From the NCBI RefSeq assembly GCF_023898315.1, contig NC_064621.1, positions 537,313,383-537,377,382 of the forward strand: a DNA stretch of 64,000 nt. The letters run 5' to 3'. The notes under the pieces were generated by a model. The model was not told where the DNA came from. It saw only the letters and a list, made by a program, of their open reading frames with translations, and made no database searches. This DNA is from Schistocerca nitens (Eukaryota; Arthropoda; Insecta; Orthoptera; Acrididae). Of the stretch, positions 10,618-22,380 are shown piece by piece. Numbering within the stretch: the first letter of the stretch is position 1; each line of letters opens with the position of its first letter. The position numbers and the translations under genes were made by a program.

Positions 10618-11719
10618 TATAACAAACCAATGAAAGCTCTGATATCTATCGCTTCTGTTTCTTTAGCGTCCCTTTCCCCAGATAAGTTACCACACACTTA
10701 ACTGATGGATATATTAGTGCAAGTTGCGATAATGCTTATTATGTTTTCATCCAAGAGCTACTTCAGAATTTCTATTTCTGTCTTTTTTATACGAGATTGA
10801 TTTTTTGGTCCAGGCAAATGCGTAATAATATTACAAGGTATGCTTCTAACAATGGTAGGATATTTATTTTTCCTCCGTTTAGTTATTCCATCTTTCCCTA
10901 AAAGAAATGCATCCTCTTGAGTTACTTCTTCCTGTGACTCATATTCACCATTCTCTGGCACTTCTTGTTCTGTTCCTGAATCATGACCGCTTTCATGAAC
11001 ACAGTCCTCAGTCTCTGAGTCAGCGCTATCACTGTGAGCATTTTCATCATTCATCACTCAGCTCATTGAACCATTCCAACTATACATTAGGTCCTCTACT
11101 AAACACTGTCCGAGATTTTCTTGCATTTGACATTTCTTCCACAACCGAAAAATAAAGAGAATAACAGGTAACACGGAAGGTAACTGCAGTCAGTTTCAAT
11201 AAGTCCAAATTTACGCACATGAAAGATCGATTGAATCTAGGAAAGCAATAAAGTAATAGAGACTTACTTTGTTTCAGATTGTGGCAGCAGAGCTCGCGCG
11301 GATTATAATAATGTCTCATAAAAAATGTAGCTTTCGTAATTGAAAGCCAACAACCGCTGAAGAGTTAACAGAAAGGTACTGAAAATTGCGCGATCTCAAT
11401 CCCGCCCTGTCGGACAAAATTGAGCGGGAAAGTCATGTGGATGACGAGTGAAATCCGCGCGAGCGACGGAGGGTTAAACCTTTTACACAAGAGTATAGTA
11501 TACTTTACTGTAGTAATTTTCGGCATACTACTTTATTTTATATGACCAGTATTTACTACACTCAAAGTTATTTGTCAAAATTCCGAGATATTTTGTTTTT
11601 AAATAAACAGCTACTTTCAAGTTTTGTTTTCATCAAGCTGATATTTTCTTTCATTTTATAACTAACGTGTGGATTACAGCAAAATTTAAACCTCCAGAAA
11701 ACTTTAAATTTAATGTGCT

Positions 11720-11917
11720 GCCGGCCGCAGTTGCCGAGTGGTTCTAGGCGCTTCAGTCCGGAACCGAGCGACTGCTACGGTCGCAGGTTCGAATCCTGTC
11801 TTGGGCATGGATGTGTGTGATGTCCTTAGGTTAGCTGGGTTTAAGTAGTTCTAGGTTCTAATGGAATGATGACCTCAGATGTTAGGTCCCATAGTACTCA
11901 GAGCCATTTGAACCATT
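11720..11917 (+). mobile_element. tRNA-derived SINE, family A, copy 2
   Basis: GCCGGCCGCAGTTGCCGAG head, B box GGTTCGAATCC, and the family A body ending CAGAGCCATTTGAACC plus a T run. An approximate short repeat TTAATG(T)GCT flanks it. It carries a few substitutions such as GTTAGCTGGG. Confidence 0.85.
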
Positions 11918-12016
11918 TTTTAATGCTCCAAAAACAACATTTCCATATTGTATAAAAACACTTTCAAAATAGTTTGCTAGATTAGGTTTGCAAAATTATA
12001 GTTGTTTATAATTTTT

Positions 12017-15000
12017 AGGCCCCCCATCAACCATGGACCTTGCCGTTGGTGGGGAGCCTTGCGTGCCTCAGCGATACAGATAGCCGTACCGTAGGTGCAA
12101 CCACAACGGAGGGGTATCTGTTGAGAGGCCAGACAAACGTGTGGTTCCTGAAGAAGGGCAGCAGCCTCTTCAGTAGTTGCAGGGGCTACAGTCTGGATGA
12201 TTGACTGATCTGGCCTTGTAACACTAACCAAAACGGCCTTGCTGTGCTCGTACTGCGAACGGATGAAAGCAAGGGGAAACTACGGCCGTAATTTTTCCCG
12301 AGGGCATGCAGCTTTACTGCATGGTTAAATGATGATGGCGTCCTCTTGGGTAAAACATTCCGGAGGTAAACTAGTCCCCCATTCGGATCTCCGGGCGGGG
12401 ACTACTCAAGAGGATGTCGTTATCAGGAGAAAGAAAACTGGCGTTCTACGGATCGGAGCGTGGAATGTCAGATCCATTAATCGGGCAGGTAGGTTAGAAA
12501 ATTTAAAATGGGAAATGGATAGGTTAAAGTTAGATATAGTGGGAATTAGCGAAGTTCGGTGGCAGGAGGAACAAGACTTCTGGTCAGGTGAGTACCGGGT
12601 TATAAACACAAAATCAAATAGGGGTAATGCAGGAGTAGGTTTAATAATGAATAGGAAAATAGGAATGCGGGTAAGCTACTACAAACAGCTTAGTGAACGC
12701 ATTATTGTGGCCAAGATAGATACGAAGCCCACACCTACCACAGTAGTACAAGTTTATATGCCTACTAGCTCTGCAGATGACTAAGAAAATGAGGAAATTT
12801 ATGATGAAATAAAAGAAATTATTCAGATAGTGAAGAGAGACGAAAATTTAATAGTCATGGGTGACTGGAATTCGTCAGTAGGAAATGGGAGAGAAGGAAA
12901 CGTAGTAGGTGAATATGGATTGGGGGTAAGAAACGAAACAGGAAGCCGCCTGGTAGAAATTTGCACAGAGCACAACCTAATAAGATTAACACTTGGTTCA
13001 AGAATCATAAAAGAAGATTGTATACATGGAAGAAGCCTGGAGATACTGACAGGTTTCAGATAGATTATGTAATGATAAGACAGAGATTTAAGAAGCAGGT
13101 TTTAAATTGTAAGACATTTCCAGGGCAGATGTGGACTCTGACCACAACCTATTGGTTATGAATTGTAGATTAAAACTGAAGAAACTGCAAAGAGGTGGGA
13201 ATTTAAGGAGATGGGACATGGATAAACTGACTAAACCAGAGGTTGTACAGAGTTTCAGGGAGAGCATAAGGGAACAATTGACAAGAATTGGGGAAAGAAA
13301 TACAGTAGAAGAAGAATGGGTAGCTTTGAGGGATGAAGTGAAGGCAGCAGAGGATCAAGTAGGTAAAAATACGAGGGCTAGTTGAAATCCTTGGGTAACA
13401 GAAGAAATATTGAATTTAATTGATGAAAAGAGAAAATATAAAAATGCAGTAGATGAAGCAGGCAAAAAGGAATACAAACGTCTCAAAAATGAGATCGACA
13501 GGAAGTGCAAAATGGCTAAGGAGGAATGGCTAAAGGACAAATGTAAGGATGTAGAGGCTTATCTCACAGGGGATAAGATAGATAATGCCTACAGGAAAAT
13601 TAAAGAGACCTTTGGAGAAACGAGAACCACTTGTATGAATATCAAGAGCTCAGATGGAAACCCAGTTCTAAGCAAAGAAGGAAAAGCAGAAAGGTGGAAG
13701 GAGTATATAGAGGGTCTATACAAGGGTTATGTACTTGAGGACAATATTATGGAAATGGAAGAGGATGTAGATGAAGACGAAATGGGAGACATGATACTGC
13801 GTGAAGAGTTTCACAGAGCACTGAAAGACCTGAGTCGAAACAAAGCTCTGGGAGTACACAACATTCCATTAGAACTACTGACAGCCTTGGGAGGGCCAGT
13901 CCTGACAAAACTCTACCATCTGGTGAGCAAGATGTATGAGACAGGCGAAATACCCTCAGACTTCAAGAACAATATAATAATTTCAATCCCAAAGAAAGCA
14001 GGTGTTTACGGATGCGAAAATTACCGAACTCTCAGTTTAATAAGTCACGACTGCTAAATACTAACGCTAATTCTTTACAGACGAATGGAATAACTAGTAG
14101 AAGGTGACCTCGGGGAAGATCAGTTTGGATTGCGTAGAAATATTGGAACAGGTGAGGCAATACTGACCCTACGACTTATCTTAGAAGCTAGATTAAGGAA
14201 AGGCGAACCTACTTTCCTAGCATTTGTAGACTTAGAAAAAGCTTTTGACAATGTTGACTGGAATACTCTCTTTCAAATTCTGAAGGTGGCAGGGGTAAAA
14301 TACAGGGAGCGAAAAGCTATTTACAATTTGTACAGAAACCAGATTGCAGTTATAAGAGTCGAGGGACATGAAAGGGAAGCAGTGGTTGGGAAGGGAGTTA
14401 GACAGTGTTGTAGCCTCTCCCAGATGTTATTCAATCTGTATATTGAGCAAGCAGTGAAGGAAACGAAAGAAAAATTCGGAGTAGGTATTAAAATCCATAG
14501 AGAAGAAATAAAAACTTTGAGGTTCGCCGATGACATTGTAATTCTGTCAGGGACAGCAAAGGACTTGGAAGAGCAGTTGAAAGGAATGGATAGTGTCTTG
14601 AAAGGAGGATATAAGATGAACATCAACAAAAGCAAAACAAGGATAATGGAATGTAGTCGAATTAAGTCGGGTGATGCTGAGGGAATTAGATTAGGAAATG
14701 AGACACTTGAAGTAGTAAATGAGTTTTGCTATTTGGGTAGCAAAATAACTGATGATGGTCGAAGTAGAGAGGATATAAAATGTAGACTGGCAATGGCAAG
14801 GAAGGCATTTCTGAAGAAGAGAAATTTGTTAGCATCGAGAATAGGTTTAAGTGTCAGGAAGTCGTTTCTGAAAGTATTTGTATGGCATGTGGCCATGTAT
14901 GGAAGTGAAACATGGACGATTAACAGTTTGGACAAAAAGAGAATAGAAGCTTTCGAAATGTGGTGCTGCAGAAGAATGCTGAAGATTAGATGGGTAGATC

Positions 15001-15298
15001 ACATAACTAATGAGGAAGTATTCAATAGGATTGGGGAGAAGAGAAGTTTGTGGCACAACTTGACTAGAAGAAGGGATCGGTTGGTAGGACATGTTGCGGC
15101 ATCAAGGGATCACCAGTTTAGTATTGGAGGGCAGCGTGGAGGGTAAAAATGGTAGAGGGAGACCAAGATATGAATACATTAAGCAGATTCAGAAAGATGT
15201 AGGTTGCAGTAGGTAGAAGAAGGTTGCTCCGAATAGAGTAGCATGGAGAGTTGCATCAAAACATTCTCAGGACTGGAGACCACAAGAACAACAACATA
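12017..15298 (+). mobile_element. RTE-type LINE, near full length, inactivated
   Basis: The 5' part starts at about CCCCCCATCAACCATGGAC and has a 300 bp leader. One ORF with endonuclease and reverse transcriptase follows, and the 3' end is a short ACAAGAACAACAAC tail. The same 3' end occurs at 5470-5780 and 26351-26788. I recognise the leader from memory as an abundant locust repeat. No clear target-site duplication was found. Confidence 0.9.
12329..15270 (+). pseudogene. RTE endonuclease-reverse transcriptase, multiple breaks
   Basis: The endonuclease shows RIGAWNVRSI, GISEVRW, VYMPTS, MGDWNSSVG and DSDHNLLVM. The reverse transcriptase shows FVDLEKAFDNVDW (motif A), GVRQCCSLSQ (motif B, where the usual GCSLSP is altered) and RFADDIVIL (motif C). 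The C-terminal part carries CRRMLKIRWVDHITNEEV. Breaks: a TAA at 12782-12784, a frameshift near 13000, one near 13120, a TGA at 13383-13385, stops around 14055-14090 and a frameshift near 15095. The AUG at 12329 is the first long-frame Met. The encoded protein would nick DNA and reverse transcribe its own RNA. This copy is dead. Confidence 0.9.
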
Positions 15299-15618
15299 AT
15301 TTTTAGATACTATAGTTACGATACAGTGCAACTCTAAGCGTAATAAATCACGCAATTACCTGTGACAAATCGATGGAAGAGGTTGCGTTTCTCGAAATCC
15401 TGTAGAACGTTACTTGCCATCACGTGTAGTGCGAACAGGGAAGTACGAAGGAGGTGGTATATAGGGGTACTTTTCGTGGTTAGGGTGTGGTTCTCTCACT
15501 GCGCTTAAGAAAACGCTAAATGCGAAAGGATATGAACACATTTGACAGCAATGTGTCCTGAATACTGTGTAGAAACATTTAAGAGACAATGATTTATCGG
15601 GAATATAAATACTCACAA

Positions 15619-16200
15619 GCGGGAAATCCGGGTTCGAGTCTTGATCAGACAAAAATTCTCGTATGTCACTATTGGGTAGTATATCTATGCCTAATACAAC
15701 TGACGTCAACGAATTAGCAGTTAGCAAATTAATTTCGAAGTGTTTTGTACCGCTGTGGATTGTCAACAGTGTCTGTTCTGTCAGACACGCGTGGAAGTGT
15801 TAACAAGTCTAGACGGGCACACGACAATGACAACATTGTTCTCGATTTCTCGTTGTCTCATTCTCCATGTCTCTGGAATCTAGGTAATGTCGCGAGCATT
15901 AGCTGATGAATTCAGTTGTCTACTGTCTAAGGATACATACAGTGTGGCTTATTGAAGACTGGGTCGGTACAAGAAGCTTGCACTGGTTGCCTAAGCTGTT
16001 ACGGTGACCACTCGAGATAAGTGGGAAATCCAGGTTAGAGTATCGGTTCAGCACAAATGTTCATACGTAACTGTTGGGTAGCAGATCTATACCTAACATA
16101 CCTGATGTCAACGAATTAGCTGTCAGCGAATTAATTTCGAAGTATTTCGTACAGCTGTGGATCGTCAAAACTGATGTCCTTTCGGACATACATATAAGTT
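15619..16200. repeat. Diverged direct duplication, about 170 bp units
   Basis: Unit 1 starts near 15619 (GCGGGAAATCCGGGTT) and unit 2 near 16021 (GTGGGAAATCCAGGTT). Both continue through TTGGGTAG, GTCAACGAATTAGC, AATTAATTTCGAAGT and CTGTGGATYGTCAA. The period is about 403 bp. Unit 1 contains a B-box-like GGGTTCGAGTC. No coding frame. Confidence 0.7.
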
Positions 16201-16269
16201 TTTCAATGGATATCATCGAAAATACGAAGTTGGTTTAGAAAAATAATACAATAGCATGTTGGTCCACCT

Positions 16270-17260
16270 TCGCAACGCACTGCAACAGCGATTCAGCATT
16301 GCATTGACTTGACAGGTCCTTAATAAATTTGTCAAGGTGTGGGCCTCCACATGTCTAGACACAGTTCATGCATTTCCTGTTAAATATGAGCTGGTGCTTT
16401 GTGGGTGTCGAGCTTGCGTTCTATAGCGTCCCAGATGTATTCCCTCCGGTCCAGATTAGACGAATTTGCTAGTCCAGGCATAAACTTGAGTTCACTGTCA
16501 TGATCCTCAAGCCACTGAAGCACGATCCTGGTCTTGTGACACTGTCATTTAACCTGCTGGAAGATGCCACTGTCATTGGGGACGACATCAAAGCTGAAGA
16601 GATCAATAGGGTTCACAACCATGTTCACATCCTATTATTAAATGAGGAGGTCTCGCGGAAACCCAGGAGAACCCCCACCCCCATTGGCACAATACTGGCT
16701 CCACTGGGCTAGGTCCACAGCACGGTGCATGTTCCAGCAACCGATAGCAACCTGGACATGGCCGTCGATCTATCGTAACATTAAACGAAATTCATCCAGT
16801 TGTGTGACACGCTTCGATTTTTCCATGGTCCAGTCACGATCCTGTGCCCATTACAATGGTAACAGACGATTTTTCTGGGATAACACGCAAGGCGCGTCTG
16901 CTCTGTAGCCCTATCTCCAACTATGTGCTCTCAAGTGTTGTGAAACAGTTGTGCCAGCACGAGGAGTGTAATCTATCAACAAAACTGCCACGGATCCCTG
17001 CCTATCCTCTTTCACGAAGTAGGCAAGCATGCGATCTCCATATTGAAGCATGGACGTCCAACACCTCGTGGCCTACCTGTGGATCCCCTTCCATAACTGC
17101 TTACGACAGTAGTACGAGAATAACCGACCAGTGTGGTTATTTGCGGGTCCTAGTTAAAAACCACCGGACCATAACAGTCTGCCCTCTGTCACAGTCACTT
17201 TTGTCAGTGGATTTCCCCATTTGTGCCCCATACTGTAGCTAGAATGATTCTTCATTCATC
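16270..17260 (-). pseudogene. Very eroded Tc1/mariner-type transposon region
   Basis: On the minus strand, near 16560-16530, the sequence reads IFQQ and then CHK with a frame break, resembling the second catalytic Asp region FQQDNAPCHK. It is followed by LEDHDSEFKFMPW and an YIWDAIE-like stretch towards 16430. The upstream part to 17260 has no clean frame. The assignment rests on this short similarity, and the boundaries are guesses. Confidence 0.4.
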
Positions 17261-17324
17261 TCTGCTTCGCTTACATTGGGGTGACAATACTCATGGTTAC
17301 ATCCTAATATCGTGTCGGACCTCT

Positions 17325-18469
17325 TTACGCCCAGCGTAGTGTAGCAACTCGACGTGGCATGGACTCAACAACTCTCTGGAAGTCCTCTGCAGAAATACTA
17401 AGCCATGCTGTCTCTACAGCCATCAATAATTGCGAAAGTGTTGCCGGTCCAATATTTTGTGTACGAACTGGCATCCTAATTATGTCCCATAATTGTTCGA
17501 TGGATGGCCAGACCATTCGCTCGAATTTTCCAGAATGTTCTTCAGATCAATAGCGAACAATTTGAGGCCAGGTGTCCTGGCGCGCCCGCATTTCGTGGTC
17601 GTGCGGTAGCGTTCTCGCTTCCCACGCCCGGGTTCCCGGGTTCGATTCCCGGCGGGGTCAGGGATTTTCTCTGCCTCGTGATGGCTGGGTGTTGTGTGAT
17701 GACCTTAGGTTAGTTAGGTTTAAGTAGTTCTAAGTTCTAGGGGACTGATGACCATATCTGTTAAGTCCCATAGTGCTCAGAGCCATTTGAACCATTTTTT
17801 TGTCCTGGCGCATTGGCATCCATAAAAATTCCTTCACTGGGTGAAAATGATTTCCAAGTAGCCCAGAATAAAATTTTCCAGTCAATGAAAGGTTCAGTTG
17901 ATCTAGAGGACCCAGTCCATTCCATGTAAACACAACTCACACCAGGTTTCATGGCTTCGTGGGGTTCACGCCACAACCAGCTCTTTCCAACTGAAATCGT
18001 GATTCATATGACCAGGTCATGGTTTTCCACTCGTCTGGGGTCCGACTGATACGACGACGAGTCCAGGAGGGGCACTGCAGGCGATGTCGCGCTATAGCGA
18101 AGGCACTCGCGTCGGTCGTCTGCCACCATAGCCCATTAAAGCCAAATTTTTTCGCATTGTCTTAAGGGGGATGCGTTCGTCGCACGTCTCACATTGATTT
18201 CTGAGGTTACTTCACGCAGTGTTGCTTGTCTGTTATCATCGACAGCTCTGCGCAAACACCGCTCCTCATGGTCGTTAAGTGAATCCCGTCGGCTACTGCG
18301 TTGTCCGTAGTGAGAGATAATGCCCGAATTTGGTATTCTCGACACACTCTTGACGGTATGTATCTTGGAATAATTAATTTCCTATCGACTTCTGAAATGG
18401 AATGTCCCATGTATCCACCTCCAACCACCATTCGGCGTTCAAAGTCTGTTAATTCCGTCGTGCGTCCAT
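17325..18469 (-). pseudogene. Tc1-like transposase remnant
   Basis: Start-like ATG at 18469, followed within six codons by a frameshift. Further down come GHSISEV (first helix-turn-helix), LRRAVDDNRQATLREVTSEINV (second), VWREPHEAM, and a C-terminus AETAWLSISAEDFQRVVESMPRRVATL-like reading in pieces near 17440-17330. Several indels, and the SINE cuts the FQQD-to-E region. Not functional. Confidence 0.75.
17584..17800 (+). mobile_element. SINE family C: class I tRNA-like head with family A tail
   Basis: The head is CGTGGTCGTGCGGTAGCG with B box GGTTCGATTCCC and no long variable arm, unlike family A. It continues with GGGATTTTCTCTGCCTCG, shared with the SINE at 41393. It then switches to the family A body (CCTTAGGTTAGTTAGG to CAGAGCCATTTGAACC) and a T run. 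A perfect 11 bp target-site duplication TGTCCTGGCGC is at 17573-17583 and 17801-17811. It appears to be a chimeric SINE. Confidence 0.88.
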
Positions 18470-18622
18470 AATCACGTCTGAAACCTTTTCACATGAATCA
18501 CCTGAGCACAAACGATAGGTCCACCAATGCCCTGTCCTTCTATACCTTGGGTATGCGTTGCTACCGCCATCTGTATAAGAGCATATCGCTATCCCTTCAT
18601 TTATATTATGCTCTTCAGTGTA

Positions 18623-19928
18623 CGTGCTTTTCTTATCGCGTCACTTGCCATGATCGCTACCAGGCATCGTTCAGTATCACAATGGAGAGTGGTCATAATG
18701 CTTTGGTCCACAACTCCATGTATTTGCGTACTTATCGGATGAACTGTCAGGAAGTAAACTGCTATCAGCAAATGAAACGTTAACGGTTTTGTTTCATAAT
18801 TTTCTTCGTGTGTAAATTGACTGTACATCCAAATGCCACACTAGGTGTGCGGGATGTGATGATTTATTGGGAAGACAAGATTACGACGCAGGAGCTGTGA
18901 AATTTCGTACCAAAATTAGAACATTTGTATTGACAATGGAGGTAAATACCAAAACATGGTGGATAACCATCGAAGGCTCACAAGCAAAAACAAATAGTCT
19001 ACTTTCTTTTTCAAAGCTTTCAGGACATAGCACGAGTGAATCCTATAAAGATCAATTCTGTATAAGAACTAAGCCACCGTATAACCAATCGACAGTTGAA
19101 AGGAGTGCCAAGGTTCATACAACATACAATTAATCATTAGTTATTTGAACGAGAACAAGTAGCACTGAAGAGCTCAGATTTAACAGAAATTAAATACAGC
19201 AACTAAACAAGATATGTATTTATGTACTTGTAAAATAAATTTTACATATATATGTACCTGAAACTGAAAGGAAAGTAAAACAAACTGTTTATTCAGTGCC
19301 AGTGAAGTTTAGCCCTATTTGCGTTGCTTAACTTACTCTGGAAAAGAGCAGGTAATATTTGTCTATGAGACTATCTTTGAGAACTGACGTTCTAGATTCT
19401 TCGTAAGTTTCCAGTGCTCGAAAATGGACTTAATCGAAAAATAAGAATCTTTGAGAGAAAAGTGATTTTCTTGTTAAATTTTTCTCACAAATTTTGTACA
19501 TAATAACAGTCCGGCGTAAGAACAAGCGCCGGCATGAAGACCAAGGACGCAAGAGCAGAGAGGGCTGTGAGACGACGTCAGCCAATAGCTCGCTGACGAG
19601 GACGACATCGCTACTGCATCAACACGAAGGGAATAAAAGCACCGCGCCGCCGAGCTGGAAGACGAGCCGTCATACTAACGGTGCAGCAGTTACTTAGGAA
19701 CAGAGTTGTTTTGCTAGCATTGAAATTATATATACCAAAGAACATTAATTGCTTGCATGTCGCCATATGCCTGAGACACACTTTTGTGAATACGTAAAGT
19801 TAAGTATTGTCAATTTACCTCAATAAACTCCATTAATATGAATTGCTTGAATTGTTATCTAGCGATCCGAAAAAACAGCTTCCTAGGCACCCTATATTAG
19901 ACGAGTGCGCAGGATACTACAATAACTA
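18623..19928. other. Mostly AT-rich; possible solo LTR near 19500-19900
   Basis: No gene seen. From about 19500 the composition changes. A GC-richer block (GCGCCGGCATGAAGACC, CACCGCGCCGCCGAGC) is followed by CAATAAACTCC near 19822, like the promoter and poly(A) parts of an LTR. TG...CA ends and a duplication could not be fixed. Confidence 0.35.
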
Positions 19929-21369
19929 CACACATCAAAAAAAGTTTGGCATTACCTCGGTTCCGATAGTTCCGGAACCTATACAGAAAATTGGAATAGA
20001 GATCAACATAAACATCATTTCCGCTCTTTTTATTGCTCATGAAAACCACACTTTGCGTGTTGTACCACCGTACACGGAGACCTTCAGTGGTTGTGGTCCA
20101 GATTGCTGTACACACCAGTACCTCTAATACCCAGTAGTACGTACTTTCGCATTGAAACATACCTGTATTCGTAGTGGCATACTATCCACAAGTTCATCAA
20201 GGCACTGTTGGTACAGATTGTCCCACTGCTCCACGGCGATTCGGCGTACATCCTTCAGAGTGGTTGGAGGGCCACGTCGTCCATAAACAGACCTTTCCAA
20301 TCTATCGCAGGCATGTTCGATATCCAATCTATCCCAGGCATGTTCTATAGGGTTCATGTATGGAGAACATGCTGGCCACTCTAGTCGCGAGATGTCGTTA
20401 TCCAGTTCACGATGGGGGGCGCGAATTGTCGACCATAAAGACGAATGCCTCGCCAATATGCCGCCGATTTGGTTGCACTATCGGTCGGAGGACGGCATTC
20501 ACGTATCGTACAGCCATTACGGCGCCTTCCATGGCCACCAGCAGCGTACGTCGGCCCCACGTAATGCCACCCCAAAACATCAGGGAACCTCCACATTGCT
20601 GCACTCGCTGGACAGTGTGTCTAAGGCTTTCAGCCTGACCGGTTTACCTCCAAACAAGTCTCCGACGATTGTCTGGTTGAAGGCATATGCAACACTCATC
20701 TATGAAGAGACCCTGAGCGGTGTATTCGGCATGTTATTGGGCTCAACTGTCCGCGCTGCTTGGTGTCGTGGTTGGAAAGATGGACTTCGCCATGAACTTC
20801 AGGAGTGAAGTGGCACATCGTGCAGCCTATTGCGCACAGTTTGAGTCGTAACACGAAATCATGTGGCTGCACAAAAAACATTATTGAACATGGTGGCGTT
20901 GCTGTCAGGGTTCCTCCGAGCCGTAATGCACTGCAGTAGTGGCCCTTGGGCGGCCTGAGCGAGGCATGTCATCGACAGTTCCTGTCTCTCTGTATCTCCT
21001 CCATGTCCGAATACCACCGCTTTGGTTCACGCCGAGACGCCTGGGCACTTCCCTTGTTGAGAGCCCTTCCTGGCACACAGTAACAATGCGGACGCGATCG
21101 AATCGCGGCATTGACCGTCTAGGCGTGGTTGAATTACAGACAACACATGCCGTATACCTCCTCCCTGGTGGAATGACGGGAACTGATCAGCTGTCGGACC
21201 CCCTACGTCTAACAGGGGCTGCTCATGCATGGTTGTTTACATCTTTGGGCGGGTTTAGAGACGTCTCTGAACAGTCAAACGGACTGTGTCTGTGATACAA
21301 AATCCACAGTCAACGTCTGTCTTCAGGAGTTGTGGGAACTAGGGTGCTGCAAAACTTCTTTTGTGTATG
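19929..21369 (-). mobile_element. Tc1-like transposon, moderately decayed
   Basis: TA flanks at 19927-19928 and 21370-21371. The left end is CACACATCAAAAAAAGTTT. The right end, reversed, gives a decayed version of the same (CATACACAAAAGAAGTTT). The leader CGGTTCCGATAGTTCC is the family's. A non-functional transposase lies inside. Confidence 0.82.
20124..21111 (-). pseudogene. Tc1-like transposase, frameshifted
   Basis: Starts MPRFDRVRIVTVCQEGLST at 21111. It has a helix-turn-helix and GRPRATTAV, then loses frame near 20930. Later pieces read GGSLMFWGGITWGRRTLL and VLRPIVQP, then FVFMVDNSRPP. FMVDNSR stands where family members have the catalytic Asp and is reached through a deletion. The end reads WPACSPYMNPIEHAWDRL, with the catalytic Glu and a duplicated IEHACDRLE segment, then DELVDSMPLRIQ. 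The internal duplication and deletions show long decay. Confidence 0.82.
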
Positions 21370-21614
21370 TATAAAGATTCAATTATTAAAGTTGATACAG
21401 CACTATGAATAAATAATTTGAAAGTAAGAAAGTTATTTATTGATCAGCATTTTCTGAGCAGTATTTTACAGGAAAATAACAAACAAGATATCTATGAGTC
21501 TTTTTTTTCACACATTTGTGGTCCAGGAGGCATAGTTGCCCTTCTTTCTACTGATCACAAATTACATCTTTTTTGCACAGTAGAACGAAACTGGTTTTTA
21601 AGAAAAAAAAATTC

Positions 21615-21897
21615 TATAAATTATAGAGTGCAGCAATCAGTCGTCCTTTTTTAGATTTTATTACGCAAGTCCAGATTCTCAATGCGCAATTTTGTATTGT
21701 CACTGCATGTAAGTCCATGTTGTTCGGGCGTCAGAGACAGTTATTTGAATACTGTGACTGACGCCTGAAGAACAGGAACTTGCATCCATTGACAATAGAA
21801 AATAATGCATTGAGAATGGCTAGCTACTTGCCGAACTCTGGATTTGCGTAACAAAATTTAAAAAAAGAATACTGGTTGCCGCACTCTATAATTTATA
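21615..21897. repeat. Fold-back element (MITE-like), 283 bp
   Basis: The left end TATAAATTATAGAGTGC is the reverse complement of the right end. Pairing continues inward through GCGTAAC/TTACGC, CTCAATGC/GCATTGAG and a central GGGCGTCAG/CTGACGCC, so almost the whole unit can fold on itself. No coding capacity. Confidence 0.75.
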
Positions 21898-22378
21898 AGT
21901 CACATAACAGTCGCTGAGTGCACCCACTTTCCGAATGGAAGGTAACCTGATGGAGAAAAACTATAACTTGAAAAGTAATAGCCCCCCTGCTGTATGGCTA
22001 CTGCTACCCAACATCCAAGTGAACCTGCCTGTTGTAGTCTAGTCTTTATACCCCCCAATAACGTTCGGCCTCCCAGTAGTAATCCCCTTGGCCTAATTAA
22101 GTATTCATCTATGCCTTAGGATATCCATATCAACTGACCGTTTGTTTCAGTCAGATTTCCCCATACAGCACTTTTCTTCTAAATTGTAATCAGCATCCCC
22201 TTAATTAGTGACTAGAATTGATCTTTGATCATCACCAGTGTTTCGAAACCTTATGTTATCTCTAAGCTTAATGCTCATCATCCAAGATCCACTGTCGTTT
22301 ACGTAAAATTGTTTTGACACTTGAACAATAATGGTTCACTGTCATCATATGATTACAGTGATACTGAGACTATGTCCT

Positions 22379-22380
<2 letters not shown>

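Larger units (their letters stand above)
8726..11057 (-). pseudogene. piggyBac-like transposase fragment (N-terminal half, interrupted)
   Basis: The first piece (11057 to about 10620) has an acidic start MMNDENAHSDSADSETED, then FLLGKDGITKRRKN and ITHLPGPK, typical of piggyBac N-termini. It then has two stops and ends at RAFIGL. It resumes beyond the inserted Tc1-like element at 9195: ISELWDNSKGNG, LRCLRSYNIRDR and YSTVDEQLFAF, which holds the first catalytic Asp. It continues with YIPSKPATYGLKVFALVD, SNLEPYVGKQP, a stop, and NASNSAEDIVLRMLEPL. About five residues expected between AFR and QYI are missing, as is everything after MLEPL. It cannot make an active enzyme. Confidence 0.85.
7131..11473 (-). 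mobile_element. piggyBac-like transposon, split by two Tc1-like insertions
   Basis: TTAA lies at both edges (7127-7130 and 11474-11477), the target site of piggyBac elements. The termini are inverted repeats: CCTCCGTTACTCGCGCG at the left and, reversed, CCTCCGTCGCTCGCGCG at the right. Two Tc1-like elements, at 7302-8723 and 9196-10617, sit inside. Without them about 1.5 kb remains, too short for a full element, so the C-terminal coding half is already lost. Confidence 0.85.
17274..18620 (-). mobile_element. Old Tc1-like transposon carrying a SINE
   Basis: TA at 17272-17273 and 18621-18622. The left end reads CATTGGGGTGACAA and the right end CTTCAGTG, matching, with decay, a Tc1-like family I remember from locusts whose ends are CACTGAGGTGACAAAAG. 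A family C SINE is inserted at 17584-17800. Confidence 0.75.
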
